Notes: generated from the letters alone by a model not told the origin. 29,788 nt of DNA from JBGSWL01 sp041752455 (GCA_041752455.1 JBGSWL010000134.1:1-29788); one strand, 5' to 3'. Numbered from the stretch's first letter, positions 6,639-12,844 are shown. Made by a program: numbers and translations.

Positions 6639-8567
6639 TTAAGGCTTGCCGCCGGCGATCGAGACGAGGCGAAGGCCCCGCGAAAAATCCTCCTGTTCTG
6701 ATGGGTCATGGCCTTGCGCGACCGCTGCGCGAGCAGCGGTGGCGAGCCGGGTCACACGCGGCTTGCCAGAAGGTGGTGCGGTGGGCGCTGGCGCCGTTTC
6801 GGCGTAGATGCGCGCCATCTGGTCGACCGACAATTCGGCTTCGAGGCGCTTCTTTTCCGAAAGCGTCTTGAGGTAAGCGCCGCGCTTGGCCGCGGTTTCG
6901 CGCGCCGCTGTGGCATCGGCAAACCCGGCCGTGATCATGCAGGCGGCCTCGCAGATGAACTGGTCGCGGCTGTCGTAGACCTTGAGCGGCAGGTGCAGGT
7001 TGTCAGGGTCAAACCGCACTGTGACCTGTTTGCCAGCGTGCGATGCCAGCGCCGGCGACCAGTACCGGTTTTCGAAGAACCTGATTTCGCCGGAGGGCTT
7101 GGCGGTCCGGATCTGCTCGGCTGCCATCAGCCAGAGCGATGCTTGCGCCCGGCTCGGCCAGCGCACGATGGTCGAGGGTGAAGCAAGGCTGTTCTCGAAC
7201 GCCTGGTCGAACGAACCGCCGTCCGCGGTCTCGGTTCGCCGTCCTTGCCGGGCATTGTGCTCGGCGATCGCCGCATCGACGAGTGGCCGCAGCACCTCCA
7301 TCGGATAGGCTTTCTCGCCGCGATTGTCGGGCTGATTGTCCGGCCGGTTGCCGGTCCATGCGCCGGCAAGCGACGGGTGCTTCGCGACCGCCTCGGCGAT
7401 ATCGCGGAAGGCGCGCTCGATCGGCTTGGACTGGCCTGAATAGGGCGTCGTCCAGTGGATCGCGACACCAAGGCTGGTCAGAAGGCCCTGCGGTTCCTCG
7501 GCGCGAACCTTGAACCGGTAGCGGGTCGCGGTGCCGCCGGTGATCCACTTCGAAGCGAAGGCGCGGCCGTTGTCGAGATAGATCGCATCGGGAATGCCGT
7601 AGCGCTCGACCATGTCGCCGATCACCAACCGGGTGGTCTCGCGGTTTTCAGAGGTGGCCAAGCGCCAGGCGAGGAACTTGCGCGAAAAGATGTCCTGGAT
7701 GGCGACCAGAAACACCCGTGAAGGCTTGTCCTGCCCTGGCACCGAGACAAACACGTCGAGCTTGTGGCCGTCCATGTTGACGGCCGCCATCGCATGAAGG
7801 TTGGCGACCGATCGCGTCTGCACCGGGAACATTGCCTTGGCCGCATCGCGGCCGTACCGCGCCAGCTTCTGCGTTGCCGGATCGATATCGGTATCAAGAT
7901 GCCGCCGGAGAGCCCGCTCCGATGGCATCGGTGCCCAGCCTTTGGCGACAGCAGCCTTTGCGGCGCGCCGGTAGCAGGCGGTAAAGCTCGGCCGTTCGGC
8001 GCGAAGATAGTCGGACTTGATCAGCCGGTAGATTTCCGGATGGCAATCGGCGCGCGCTGCCGGTCCGCGCCATTGCGGCAGAAGAGCCGCGAGCCAGTCG
8101 GCCCGGTCATTATCGAGACAGATGGCCCGCCAGTTGAGCAGGGCGGCGCGTGATATGGCATGCCGTGCGGCGACTTGGCCGGCGGCAACCGTTGCCGCAA
8201 GTCCATAGGCCGCGATCATCTCGTCGACTTCGACAAGGGCATTTAGGCGCGCTTGAGCCTTTGCCTTGTGCGCTGCCGGTGCGGCTTCATAGGCGGTCCA
8301 GAGTGCCTCGCGGTCGGGCTTGGCGGCCGGACCGCAAGCGCCTGAAACCGTTGGCCGCGCGGCCTGCGTCAGGCGAAGCCGGACTGGCTGCGGCAGAAGC
8401 GAAACGTGGAATTCCTGCCCTCCGCCTTTTCCGGCGCGGACCCGGCACATCAACGGATTGTGATGCCATCCTGCGCGCACCACATGCCGGTAGAGCGAAC
8501 GCTCGCTGCCGGGCAGGTCGGGCGCGGCCGCCGCCGCGATCTCCTTGAGGGTGAACCACTCGGTCAT
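6639..8567 (-). CDS. MuA-type DDE transposase
   Basis: A 642-residue transposase. Residues 1-60 are the Mu end/enhancer-binding winged helix region (FTLKEIAAAAAPDLPGSERSLYRHV). Further helix-turn-helix end-binding domains follow to about 240. The RNase-H-like catalytic core carries D266 (NMDGHK), D332 (YLDNGRAF) and E384 (KPIERAF), matching D269, D336 and E392 of Mu. A beta-barrel domain (about 495-545, WSPALASHAGKQVTVRFDPDN) and a C-terminal MuB/ClpX-interacting region follow. The enzyme nicks phage ends and joins them to target DNA for integration and replicative transposition. The core is intact, so the protein should be active. It overlaps the upstream gene by 4 bases. Confidence 0.95.
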   Translation of the reverse strand: MTEWFTLKEIAAAAAPDLPGSERSLYRHVVRAGWHHNPLMCRVRAGKGGGQEFHVSLLPQPVRLRLTQAARPTVSGACGPAAKPDREALWTAYEAAPAAHKAKAQARLNALVEVDEMIAAYGLAATVAAGQVAARHAISRAALLNWRAICLDNDRADWLAALLPQWRGPAARADCHPEIYRLIKSDYLRAERPSFTACYRRAAKAAVAKGWAPMPSERALRRHLDTDIDPATQKLARYGRDAAKAMFPVQTRSVANLHAMAAVNMDGHKLDVFVSVPGQDKPSRVFLVAIQDIFSRKFLAWRLATSENRETTRLVIGDMVERYGIPDAIYLDNGRAFASKWITGGTATRYRFKVRAEEPQGLLTSLGVAIHWTTPYSGQSKPIERAFRDIAEAVAKHPSLAGAWTGNRPDNQPDNRGEKAYPMEVLRPLVDAAIAEHNARQGRRTETADGGSFDQAFENSLASPSTIVRWPSRAQASLWLMAAEQIRTAKPSGEIRFFENRYWSPALASHAGKQVTVRFDPDNLHLPLKVYDSRDQFICEAACMITAGFADATAARETAAKRGAYLKTLSEKKRLEAELSVDQMARIYAETAPAPTAPPSGKPRVTRLATAARAAVAQGHDPSEQEDFSRGLRLVSIAGGKP

Positions 8568-9046
8568 TTTGCGGCGTCACCACGCTGCAGGATGACCGGC
8601 TGGGCGCGCAGGCGTTTCAGTTCGGCGCTGATCGCCATCTGCTCCTGTTGCAGCCGGGCGATTTCTGCGAGCCGCGCCTCGTCGCGGATTAGGATCGTCA
8701 GGCCCTCGTCGGCGATCGCTCGGTCCCAGAGAATGTGCGCGCCGGTTGCTCTTGTCAGCGCCTTGAAGCGGACAAGCGATATGTCCGCATCCTTGCCCGG
8801 CGAACAGTAGGCATCGAGCATGCCCTTCGACATCGCGCCGGAGCCGAGCATTCTGCCCATCCTGGCGGCAATGTCGGCACGGTCGTGCGGACGAAGGGCC
8901 TCGGCCATGGCGGTCTTCATCCGCAGCCGAAACCGGTCGAGGTCAAAATCGGCATCGGCCTGCCGGTCCCGGCTGGCAAAAACCGGCTTGGCAAAAAGAT
9001 CGCGCTGGTCTGGCGCGCCCTTGGAAGCATGGGAGGTGTTACGCAT
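8564..9046 (-). CDS. Phage protein upstream of muA, unknown
   Basis: A 160-residue protein. The centre (about 45-105) reads LRPHDRADIAARMGRMLG-SG-AMSKGMLDAYCS with a following SLVRFKALTRATG, a pattern shared by small proteins next to MuA in alphaproteobacterial Mu-like phages. It resembles a helix-turn-helix scaffold in which MSKGMLDAY would be the second helix. The C-terminal 45 residues form a charged coiled coil (DEARLAEIARLQQEQMAISAELKRL). It overlaps muA by 4 bases, so coupling with the transposase is likely. A DNA-binding helper of transposition is possible but not shown. Confidence 0.65.
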   Translation of the reverse strand: MRNTSHASKGAPDQRDLFAKPVFASRDRQADADFDLDRFRLRMKTAMAEALRPHDRADIAARMGRMLGSGAMSKGMLDAYCSPGKDADISLVRFKALTRATGAHILWDRAIADEGLTILIRDEARLAEIARLQQEQMAISAELKRLRAQPVILQRGDAAK

Positions 9047-9311
9047 GACAGGAACCTCGTTTCGGGGACTTTTCGATGCGGGCGACGAGCGCCTTCACAT
9101 GGGTCTCGGCCTGTTGTTCAAAGGCCGGGCCTGCGCCCTGCGCCGCGCGGATTTTCATCCGGATCGCCGCTTTGACCTGATCGGCAGGCACGCAGAAATA
9201 ATGATGAGAGCAGAGTACCGCGTACGGGCCCGGCAGCGGCGATCCGCATTGGAAGACCGGGCAGTGCCCGAAGGGGGCATACCGCGCGACATGAGCGTTG
9301 AGCGCGGTCAT
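9039..9311 (-). CDS. Small Cys/His-rich phage protein
   Basis: A 90-residue protein. The N-terminal part has a possible zinc site built from CPVFQCG (C17, C22) and CSHHYFC (C34, H36, H37, C40). The C-terminal half is a basic amphipathic helix (PADQVKAAIRMKIRAAQG) and a QQAETHVKALVARIEKS tail. It overlaps the next gene by 8 bases and the previous one by 4. Its composition suggests a small metal-stabilised nucleic-acid or protein adaptor, but no function is known to me. Confidence 0.6.
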   Translation of the reverse strand: MTALNAHVARYAPFGHCPVFQCGSPLPGPYAVLCSHHYFCVPADQVKAAIRMKIRAAQGAGPAFEQQAETHVKALVARIEKSPKRGSCHA

Positions 9312-9559
9312 GATGATGTTCCCTTGCGGCTGGCAACGAAGGCGCGGATCGCGGCTTCGTTGTCCCGGCAGAACTCCAGCGTCCGCAGCACCGCTTCCAT
9401 CGTGCCGATCGCCAGGTGCATCTCGCTCTCGCGCATCGTCCGCTTGCGGACCCGCTCGCCATAGACCTTGTGGCGCATCTCGATTTCCCGGCGCACCTCG
9501 GCGATCTGGCCGGTGATCGACACCTTGATCGGGTTATGGGTGAGCGGGGCGGCCATCAC
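9308..9559 (-). CDS. Small phage protein, unknown
   Basis: An 83-residue, highly charged, helical protein. KVSITGQIAEVRREIEMRHKVYGERVRKRTM and ESEMHLAIGTMEAVLRTLEFCRDNEAAIRAFVASRK form two long helices separated by a short turn, suggesting a helical hairpin or coiled coil. It overlaps the ParB-like gene and the next gene by 4 bases. Tandem ATGs at 9559 and 9556 leave a one-residue doubt about the start. I do not know a family for it. Confidence 0.6.
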   Translation of the reverse strand: MMAAPLTHNPIKVSITGQIAEVRREIEMRHKVYGERVRKRTMRESEMHLAIGTMEAVLRTLEFCRDNEAAIRAFVASRKGTSS

Positions 9560-10452
9560 TTGCCAGCCTTTGCGCGCAGCTTGAGGGCGCCTTCGCGCGC
9601 GGCCTCGAAGTCTTCGAAGAGGGTGTTGTAGGCCTTTGCCCGCGCCGGCCGTGAAAGCCGCAGGAAGCTGTCGAGCATCCGGTTGACCAGCACCTGTTCG
9701 GGCGACGGCTTTGGCGGTGGTGGCGTCAGGATGTCGAGTGCGCCCTGCAGGTCGCCCTCGGCAAGGTCGAGTGCCTCTCCGATCTTTTCGAGCTTCGAAG
9801 GCGGCAGCTTGGAGATCTTCAGGAGAGCCGACTGGTTGTCGGCGAGCGCCGTTCCGGCCAGCTGGGCGCGCAGGCTCTTGGGGAGGCGCTGTGTGATCCG
9901 ATGCGCGCGCTCGACTGCCCGACGGGATACGCCAAGCCGCTCGGCACAGACGACCGAAAAGCCGCGCTCGGCCTCTTCGATAAGCACATCGACCGGGCAG
10001 CCATCTATCTGCGACAACTTGTCGGAGTTTTTTGGACGCCCACCCTTTGGGTCGATCTTCCCGTATTTTTCCTCCCAGATGCGGCGGTATTCGGCGACGA
10101 ACACTGCCCGGTCGAGCGCCGAAAGATCGTTGCGAAACAGGTTCTCCTCGATCTCGATCAGCGCCGCGCCGAGCGCATCGGCCTGGACGATCACCGCGTC
10201 GATATGCGCCTCTTCCAGCAGCTCGATGGCCCGCATCCGGTGCGCGCCGGCAACCAGCGTCAAAGGCCGCTCACCGTTCGGCGTCCGGCGGACTGTGATC
10301 GGGTTGAGAAGGCCGTGCTGCTGGATCGAAGTCTGGATCGCCAGCGCATGGTCCTCGTCGACGGCGCGAAGCCGTTCGGGGATCAGGATGCTGTCGATCG
10401 CCACCCGTTCGATCGTGGCTTCGGGTTCAAGCTTCTCGGTTATGCGGCTCAT
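9556..10452 (-). CDS. ParB/RepB/Spo0J-like protein
   Basis: A 298-residue ParB-family protein. The N-terminal ParB/Srx domain (about 15-120) contains SIQQHGLLNPITVRR, GAHRMRAIELL (GxHR at 69-72) and ENLFRNDLSALDRA (103-116), which correspond to the CTP-binding motifs of ParB. A central helix-turn-helix follows (ERLGVSRRAVERAHRI, about 170-186). The last 100 residues include a proline-rich linker (TPPPPKPSP) and a helical tail. No ParA partner is encoded beside it, so plasmid-type partition is unlikely. ParB-like proteins in transposable phages may organise or protect phage DNA or control transcription. It overlaps both neighbours by 4 bases. Confidence 0.85.
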   Translation of the reverse strand: MSRITEKLEPEATIERVAIDSILIPERLRAVDEDHALAIQTSIQQHGLLNPITVRRTPNGERPLTLVAGAHRMRAIELLEEAHIDAVIVQADALGAALIEIEENLFRNDLSALDRAVFVAEYRRIWEEKYGKIDPKGGRPKNSDKLSQIDGCPVDVLIEEAERGFSVVCAERLGVSRRAVERAHRITQRLPKSLRAQLAGTALADNQSALLKISKLPPSKLEKIGEALDLAEGDLQGALDILTPPPPKPSPEQVLVNRMLDSFLRLSRPARAKAYNTLFEDFEAAREGALKLRAKAGK

Positions 10453-10961
10453 CGGGCATCGCTCCGGTCGGGTGTTGATAGCTTCATCTTGCGGCAGGCG
10501 GCAGTCCGCGCCGCTTCGCGCATCGCCGCGTAGGCGCGTGCGAAATCCGGGGGCGACATCCGCTCATTGACGGTCCTGAGCGCCCGGTTGACCGCCTCGC
10601 GCGAGCGCAGGATATCGCCGGCGATCGCCCGCTTGGGCACATGGAACTCGGCCGTCATGATGTGGATGGCGATCTGCCGTGCCAGCGCTGCGTCGAACCA
10701 CTGGTGTGGCGGCGAGGCGATGTCTTCCGGTGACAGGTGTTTGAAGCGGCTTCGAACGCCGCTCACGGCCGCATCAAAGAGCGGCGAGAGCCCATGCTCG
10801 GCGGCAATTGCCCGCGCCGGCAGCGGCAGAGGCAGTGGCGACGGCTTAGCGTCTGCAGCCGGAGGGATGATGACGCCCTGCTGCGGTAGCCGGGTCGCCA
10901 GCGCCGCAAAGATCAGATCATCGCTGGTCGCGGTGGTGGTGCCTTTGGCGGACGTCATCAT
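10449..10961 (-). CDS. Phage protein, possibly DnaA domain IV-like
   Basis: 170 residues. The first 50 are low-complexity with a proline/leucine run (SPLPLPLPARA). About residues 85-140 read LARQIAIHIMTAEFHVPKRAIAG then SREAVNRALRTV. This resembles the layout of DnaA domain IV: R-x-I-A-M helix, then I-G, then the G-R-D-H-T-T-V-x-H-A signature. The resemblance is weaker than in the protein at 4159-4821 and I treat it as a hypothesis. The C-terminus is basic. The start at 10961 overlaps the stop of the 47-residue membrane protein by 4 bases; the frame continues upstream but would cover that gene. Confidence 0.55.
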   Translation of the reverse strand: MMTSAKGTTTATSDDLIFAALATRLPQQGVIIPPAADAKPSPLPLPLPARAIAAEHGLSPLFDAAVSGVRSRFKHLSPEDIASPPHQWFDAALARQIAIHIMTAEFHVPKRAIAGDILRSREAVNRALRTVNERMSPPDFARAYAAMREAARTAACRKMKLSTPDRSDAR

Positions 10962-11101
10962 TGCAGGCCACCCAGCGACCAGAGCAGGATGCCGGCAAGC
11001 CCAACCAGTGCGATCGAAAACAGCAGCGTCGAGCCGATCAGGAACGGAAGCCACGGGTCAAAGGCTTGTCCATTTGGAGCGCGGAAATGGGGCTCGCTCA
11101 C
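10958..11101 (-). CDS. 47-residue single-pass membrane protein, GTG start
   Basis: A GTG at 11101-11099 overlaps the ner stop codon as GTGA and opens 47 codons, ending in a TGA that overlaps the next gene's ATG. The product starts MSEPHFRAPNGQAF and then has one hydrophobic helix (about residues 18-41: PWLPFLIGSTLLFSIALVGL and AGILLW), ending in a short tail GGLQ. Both 4-base overlaps fit the coupling style of the whole operon, which is the main support for this short gene. In Mu the genes after ner include small toxic products such as Kil; a role in host takeover is possible but is inference. Confidence 0.7.
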   Translation of the reverse strand: MSEPHFRAPNGQAFDPWLPFLIGSTLLFSIALVGLAGILLWSLGGLQ

Positions 11102-11415
11102 GACAATGCCTCATCGATCTTTGGACTGGCGACCGTGAGCCGGATCTTGTTCCAGTCGAGCGGCGATCGCCGTTGACCGGACGGGCGGTAACGCGTCTTC
11201 CAGAGAAGATGCGGCCTTGTGCCGAGAGCAGCGGCGATCGCACGTTCCCCGGCAAGATCCGGGTAACGAAGGGTCTCGCGCGCTTGGCCGGACCGGAGCC
11301 CGAAGCGGCGGTCGATGTCGGCGAGCGAAAGGCCCGCTTCGACGATGCGCGCTTTGACGCGGCGGGCCTCTTCGACGCGGCGGTCGGGCTTGTCGGTGGT
11401 CTGGGTCGCGTTCAT
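11098..11415 (-). CDS. Ner-like early regulator (Nlp family)
   Basis: A 105-residue DNA-binding protein of the Ner/Nlp type. The helix-turn-helix core is IVEAGLSLADIDRRFGLRSGQARETLRYPDLAGERAIAAALGTRPHLLW with the typical TRYRPSG ending (about residues 24-80). In Mu, Ner turns down both the early promoter and the repressor promoter during lytic growth. It is the first gene of the leftward operon, divergent from the repressor. Its ATG at 11415 has only a weak GGAC ribosome site, 23 bases downstream of a GC hairpin. The first seven residues MNATQTT are identical to those of MuB. The C-terminal 25 residues are an extension beyond the Ner core. Confidence 0.85.
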   Translation of the reverse strand: MNATQTTDKPDRRVEEARRVKARIVEAGLSLADIDRRFGLRSGQARETLRYPDLAGERAIAAALGTRPHLLWKTRYRPSGQRRSPLDWNKIRLTVASPKIDEALS

Positions 11416-11437
11416 ACTGGCCGTCCGTGTGTGGGTT

Positions 11438-11462
11438 GGCGGCGTTGCAGCGCCGCTTTTTT
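11438..11462 (+). terminator. Plus-strand intrinsic terminator upstream of ner
   Basis: Stem GCGGCG / CGCCGC (11439-11444 and 11451-11456) with a 6-base loop TTGCAG, followed by six T. It would stop transcripts coming from the early-gene side before they enter the repressor/ner control region from the left. The design is the same as that upstream of muB. On the minus strand it forms a leader hairpin in ner mRNA. Confidence 0.75.
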
Positions 11463-11494
11463 GGGGCTGATTTGCCCGCGAATGAGGGAAGGAT

Positions 11495-11510
11495 AGGCAT
11501 TAAAATGCCT
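11495..11510. promoter_or_regulatory. Operator 1, perfect 16-base palindrome
   Basis: AGGCATT, spacer AA, AATGCCT: a perfect inverted repeat between ner and the repressor gene. It is a likely binding site for the phage repressor, Ner, or both. A second copy starts exactly 40 bases to the right. A possible rightward -10 box (TATAAC, 11523-11528) lies between the two copies. Confidence 0.7.
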
Positions 11511-11534
11511 CATGTAAAGCACTATAACACCGTA

Positions 11535-11550
11535 AGGCGTTTAAATGCCT
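11535..11550. promoter_or_regulatory. Operator 2, overlapping the repressor start codon
   Basis: AGGCGTT, spacer TA, AATGCCT: the second operator copy with one arm mismatch. Its right arm contains the ATG of the repressor gene (11545-11547), and its left arm overlaps the probable ribosome site TAAGG. Bound protein here would block repressor synthesis, consistent with autoregulation. Confidence 0.65.
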
Positions 11551-12354
11551 GAATGGGAACTCTTGAGTGATCGGGTTGTATGGATCTCGCGACGCATGGG
11601 CTCGCAGAAGGCCTTGTCGGAGCGGTCGGGCGTGGCGCAGCGCACGGTTGGCGACTTGGCCCGAGGAAAGGGCAATCCGACCAGGGCGACTATTCAAAAG
11701 CTTGCTGAAGCTTCCGGAGTGGATGCGGATTGGCTCTTTACCGGCCAGGGACGGCCTACGTCCTCTCTCTTTGAGCAGTTCATCGAACTCAAAGAGACAC
11801 CGGAAGAGGTTTCCGAGCACGACCAGGCGTTTCAGAGCGCTATCGCCAATATGGTCGCCAGTGAGAAGGCTCGGCTTCAACAATCAGCATCTTCGCCTTC
11901 TCAAGCGGTAGATGCGGCGATGGTCTCTTTATCCCGATATGCCGTACAGGCCTCAGCCGGCGATGGCGCGGCACTCGTCGTCGAGGCAACCGATGACGTC
12001 TTCACGGTGCCGCGCGGCTGGATCGAAACCATCGCCCCGCCGGGCGCGCGCCTCGGCATCGTCGAAGGCCGTGGTGACAGCATGTGGCCGACGATCGGAG
12101 ACGGCGACCTGCTGATCGTCAACTTCTCGATCGCGCGGCGCGACCTCGCCGCGGGAGGCATCTTCGTCTTCACCTGGGACGGCGACATCTACTGCAAACG
12201 CCTGGCAATCGACATGGCCACCGGTGACCTGGTCGTCATCTCCGACAACGCTTCGCTCTATGAACCGCAGCGGATCCCGGCCGAGCTCGCCGAGGAGAAG
12301 TTGCAGCTCCACTGCAAGGTCATCCGCACCATCGCGCCGCCCCGGTCGAGATGA
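11545..12354 (+). CDS. Phage repressor, HTH plus LexA/S24 peptidase-like domain
   Basis: A 269-residue repressor. Residues 18-65 are a helix-turn-helix (QKALSERSGVAQRTVGDLARGKGNP). An acidic linker follows, and residues 130-265 form a LexA/UmuD-type S24 domain with catalytic Ser179 (GRGDSMWPTIGDGD) and Lys218 (YCKRL). A possible Ala-Gly cleavage site lies in QASAGDG (138-139). It should maintain lysogeny by repressing the early operon and may be inactivated by RecA-stimulated self-cleavage, which would make this prophage DNA-damage responsive. Mu itself has a Clp-controlled repressor without this domain. The ATG overlaps operator 2. An ATG at 11596 (MGSQKAL) is a less likely start that would remove part of the fold. 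Confidence 0.88.
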   Translation: MPEWELLSDRVVWISRRMGSQKALSERSGVAQRTVGDLARGKGNPTRATIQKLAEASGVDADWLFTGQGRPTSSLFEQFIELKETPEEVSEHDQAFQSAIANMVASEKARLQQSASSPSQAVDAAMVSLSRYAVQASAGDGAALVVEATDDVFTVPRGWIETIAPPGARLGIVEGRGDSMWPTIGDGDLLIVNFSIARRDLAAGGIFVFTWDGDIYCKRLAIDMATGDLVVISDNASLYEPQRIPAELAEEKLQLHCKVIRTIAPPRSR

Positions 12355-12844
12355 CCGCCGCGCGGCCGGTTCGGCATGTCGTTGGCAAACTTAAAGCATG
12401 TCGCTAACAGGACATTTAGGGCCAAACTTTGCCACGCATCCTGTTGTAATATCGTGGTATTTCTGCATTTTTAGCGTCGTTTTCAGACAACTTTGCCAAA
12501 GTGGCAAACCTGAGTTTGGTTTTCGGGGGTGTTTTGTGCTATCTTTCGCCACAGGTCTTCAAAGACGCTTTGAGGAATTCAGCGCGCAATATCAGGCACT
12601 TGCGCAGGCCGTGCCGGAGCATTTGAAAGGTCCCAAAGGATTTTTGAAAGGTTTTTGAAGGCCCGCCGCAAAGCCGGCGTTTTTCGCCAAAAGTCTAAAA
12701 TCTCGTGTCAAAATCGCCTGACCACGAGCGCCTGTCGGATTGCTCGTAAAGCCATGATTTCACGGCGAAAACCGGCCATTCCCGCCTAGTCCCGGCAGAT
12801 CCCGGAAAATCCAGAACCTTGCGTCACCCTACACGGCGTTCCGG
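12355..12844. other. Repeat-rich non-coding stretch expected to hold the phage terminus
   Basis: These 490 bases lie between the repressor and the alcohol dehydrogenase gene and contain no convincing gene. From left to right they hold a direct repeat GCATGTCGYT (12374, 12396), four TGGCAAA boxes in both orientations (12381-12508) in an A+T-richer stretch, a plus-strand terminator (12664-12684), nested inverted repeats (12681-12771), and a 10-base periodic TCCCG motif (12780-12814). In Mu-like phages the end next to the repressor carries several transposase-binding sites, so some of these should be such sites. The last base of the phage cannot be fixed without the other end. Confidence 0.6.
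12664..12684 (+). terminator. Intrinsic terminator downstream of the repressor
   Basis: Stem CGCCG / CGGCG with a 6-base loop CAAAGC, followed by TTTTT. It reads rightward and lies about 310 bases past the repressor stop, so it probably ends the repressor transcript. The stem is short, so termination may be partial. Confidence 0.6.

Larger units (their letters stand above)
1..12840. mobile_element. Mu-like transposable prophage, early region and repressor end
   Basis: The gene order is repressor, ner, accessory genes, DDE transposase, MuB, gemA, mor-like gene, endolysin. This matches the immunity, early and middle regions of Mu-like phages, here running leftward. The repressor sits at the outer end, as in Mu, so the phage terminus should lie to its right, between 12355 and the alcohol dehydrogenase gene ending at 12845. 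The exact boundary is not determined and the value given is only an outer limit. Head and tail genes and the other terminus lie beyond position 1. Recognisable Mu gam and kil genes were not seen. MuA and MuB look intact, so this part of the prophage shows no decay. Confidence 0.92.

Noticed and set aside
12398..12658. An 86-codon plus-strand frame ending 5 bases before a terminator
   Set aside because: No good ribosome site, odd composition, and it runs through the TGGCAAA repeats. The terminator is better explained as the end of the repressor transcript.
12780..12814. TCCCG repeats as part of a tRNA or rRNA end used as an attachment site
   Set aside because: No cloverleaf or tRNA arms could be formed around it, and Mu-like phages do not integrate site-specifically.
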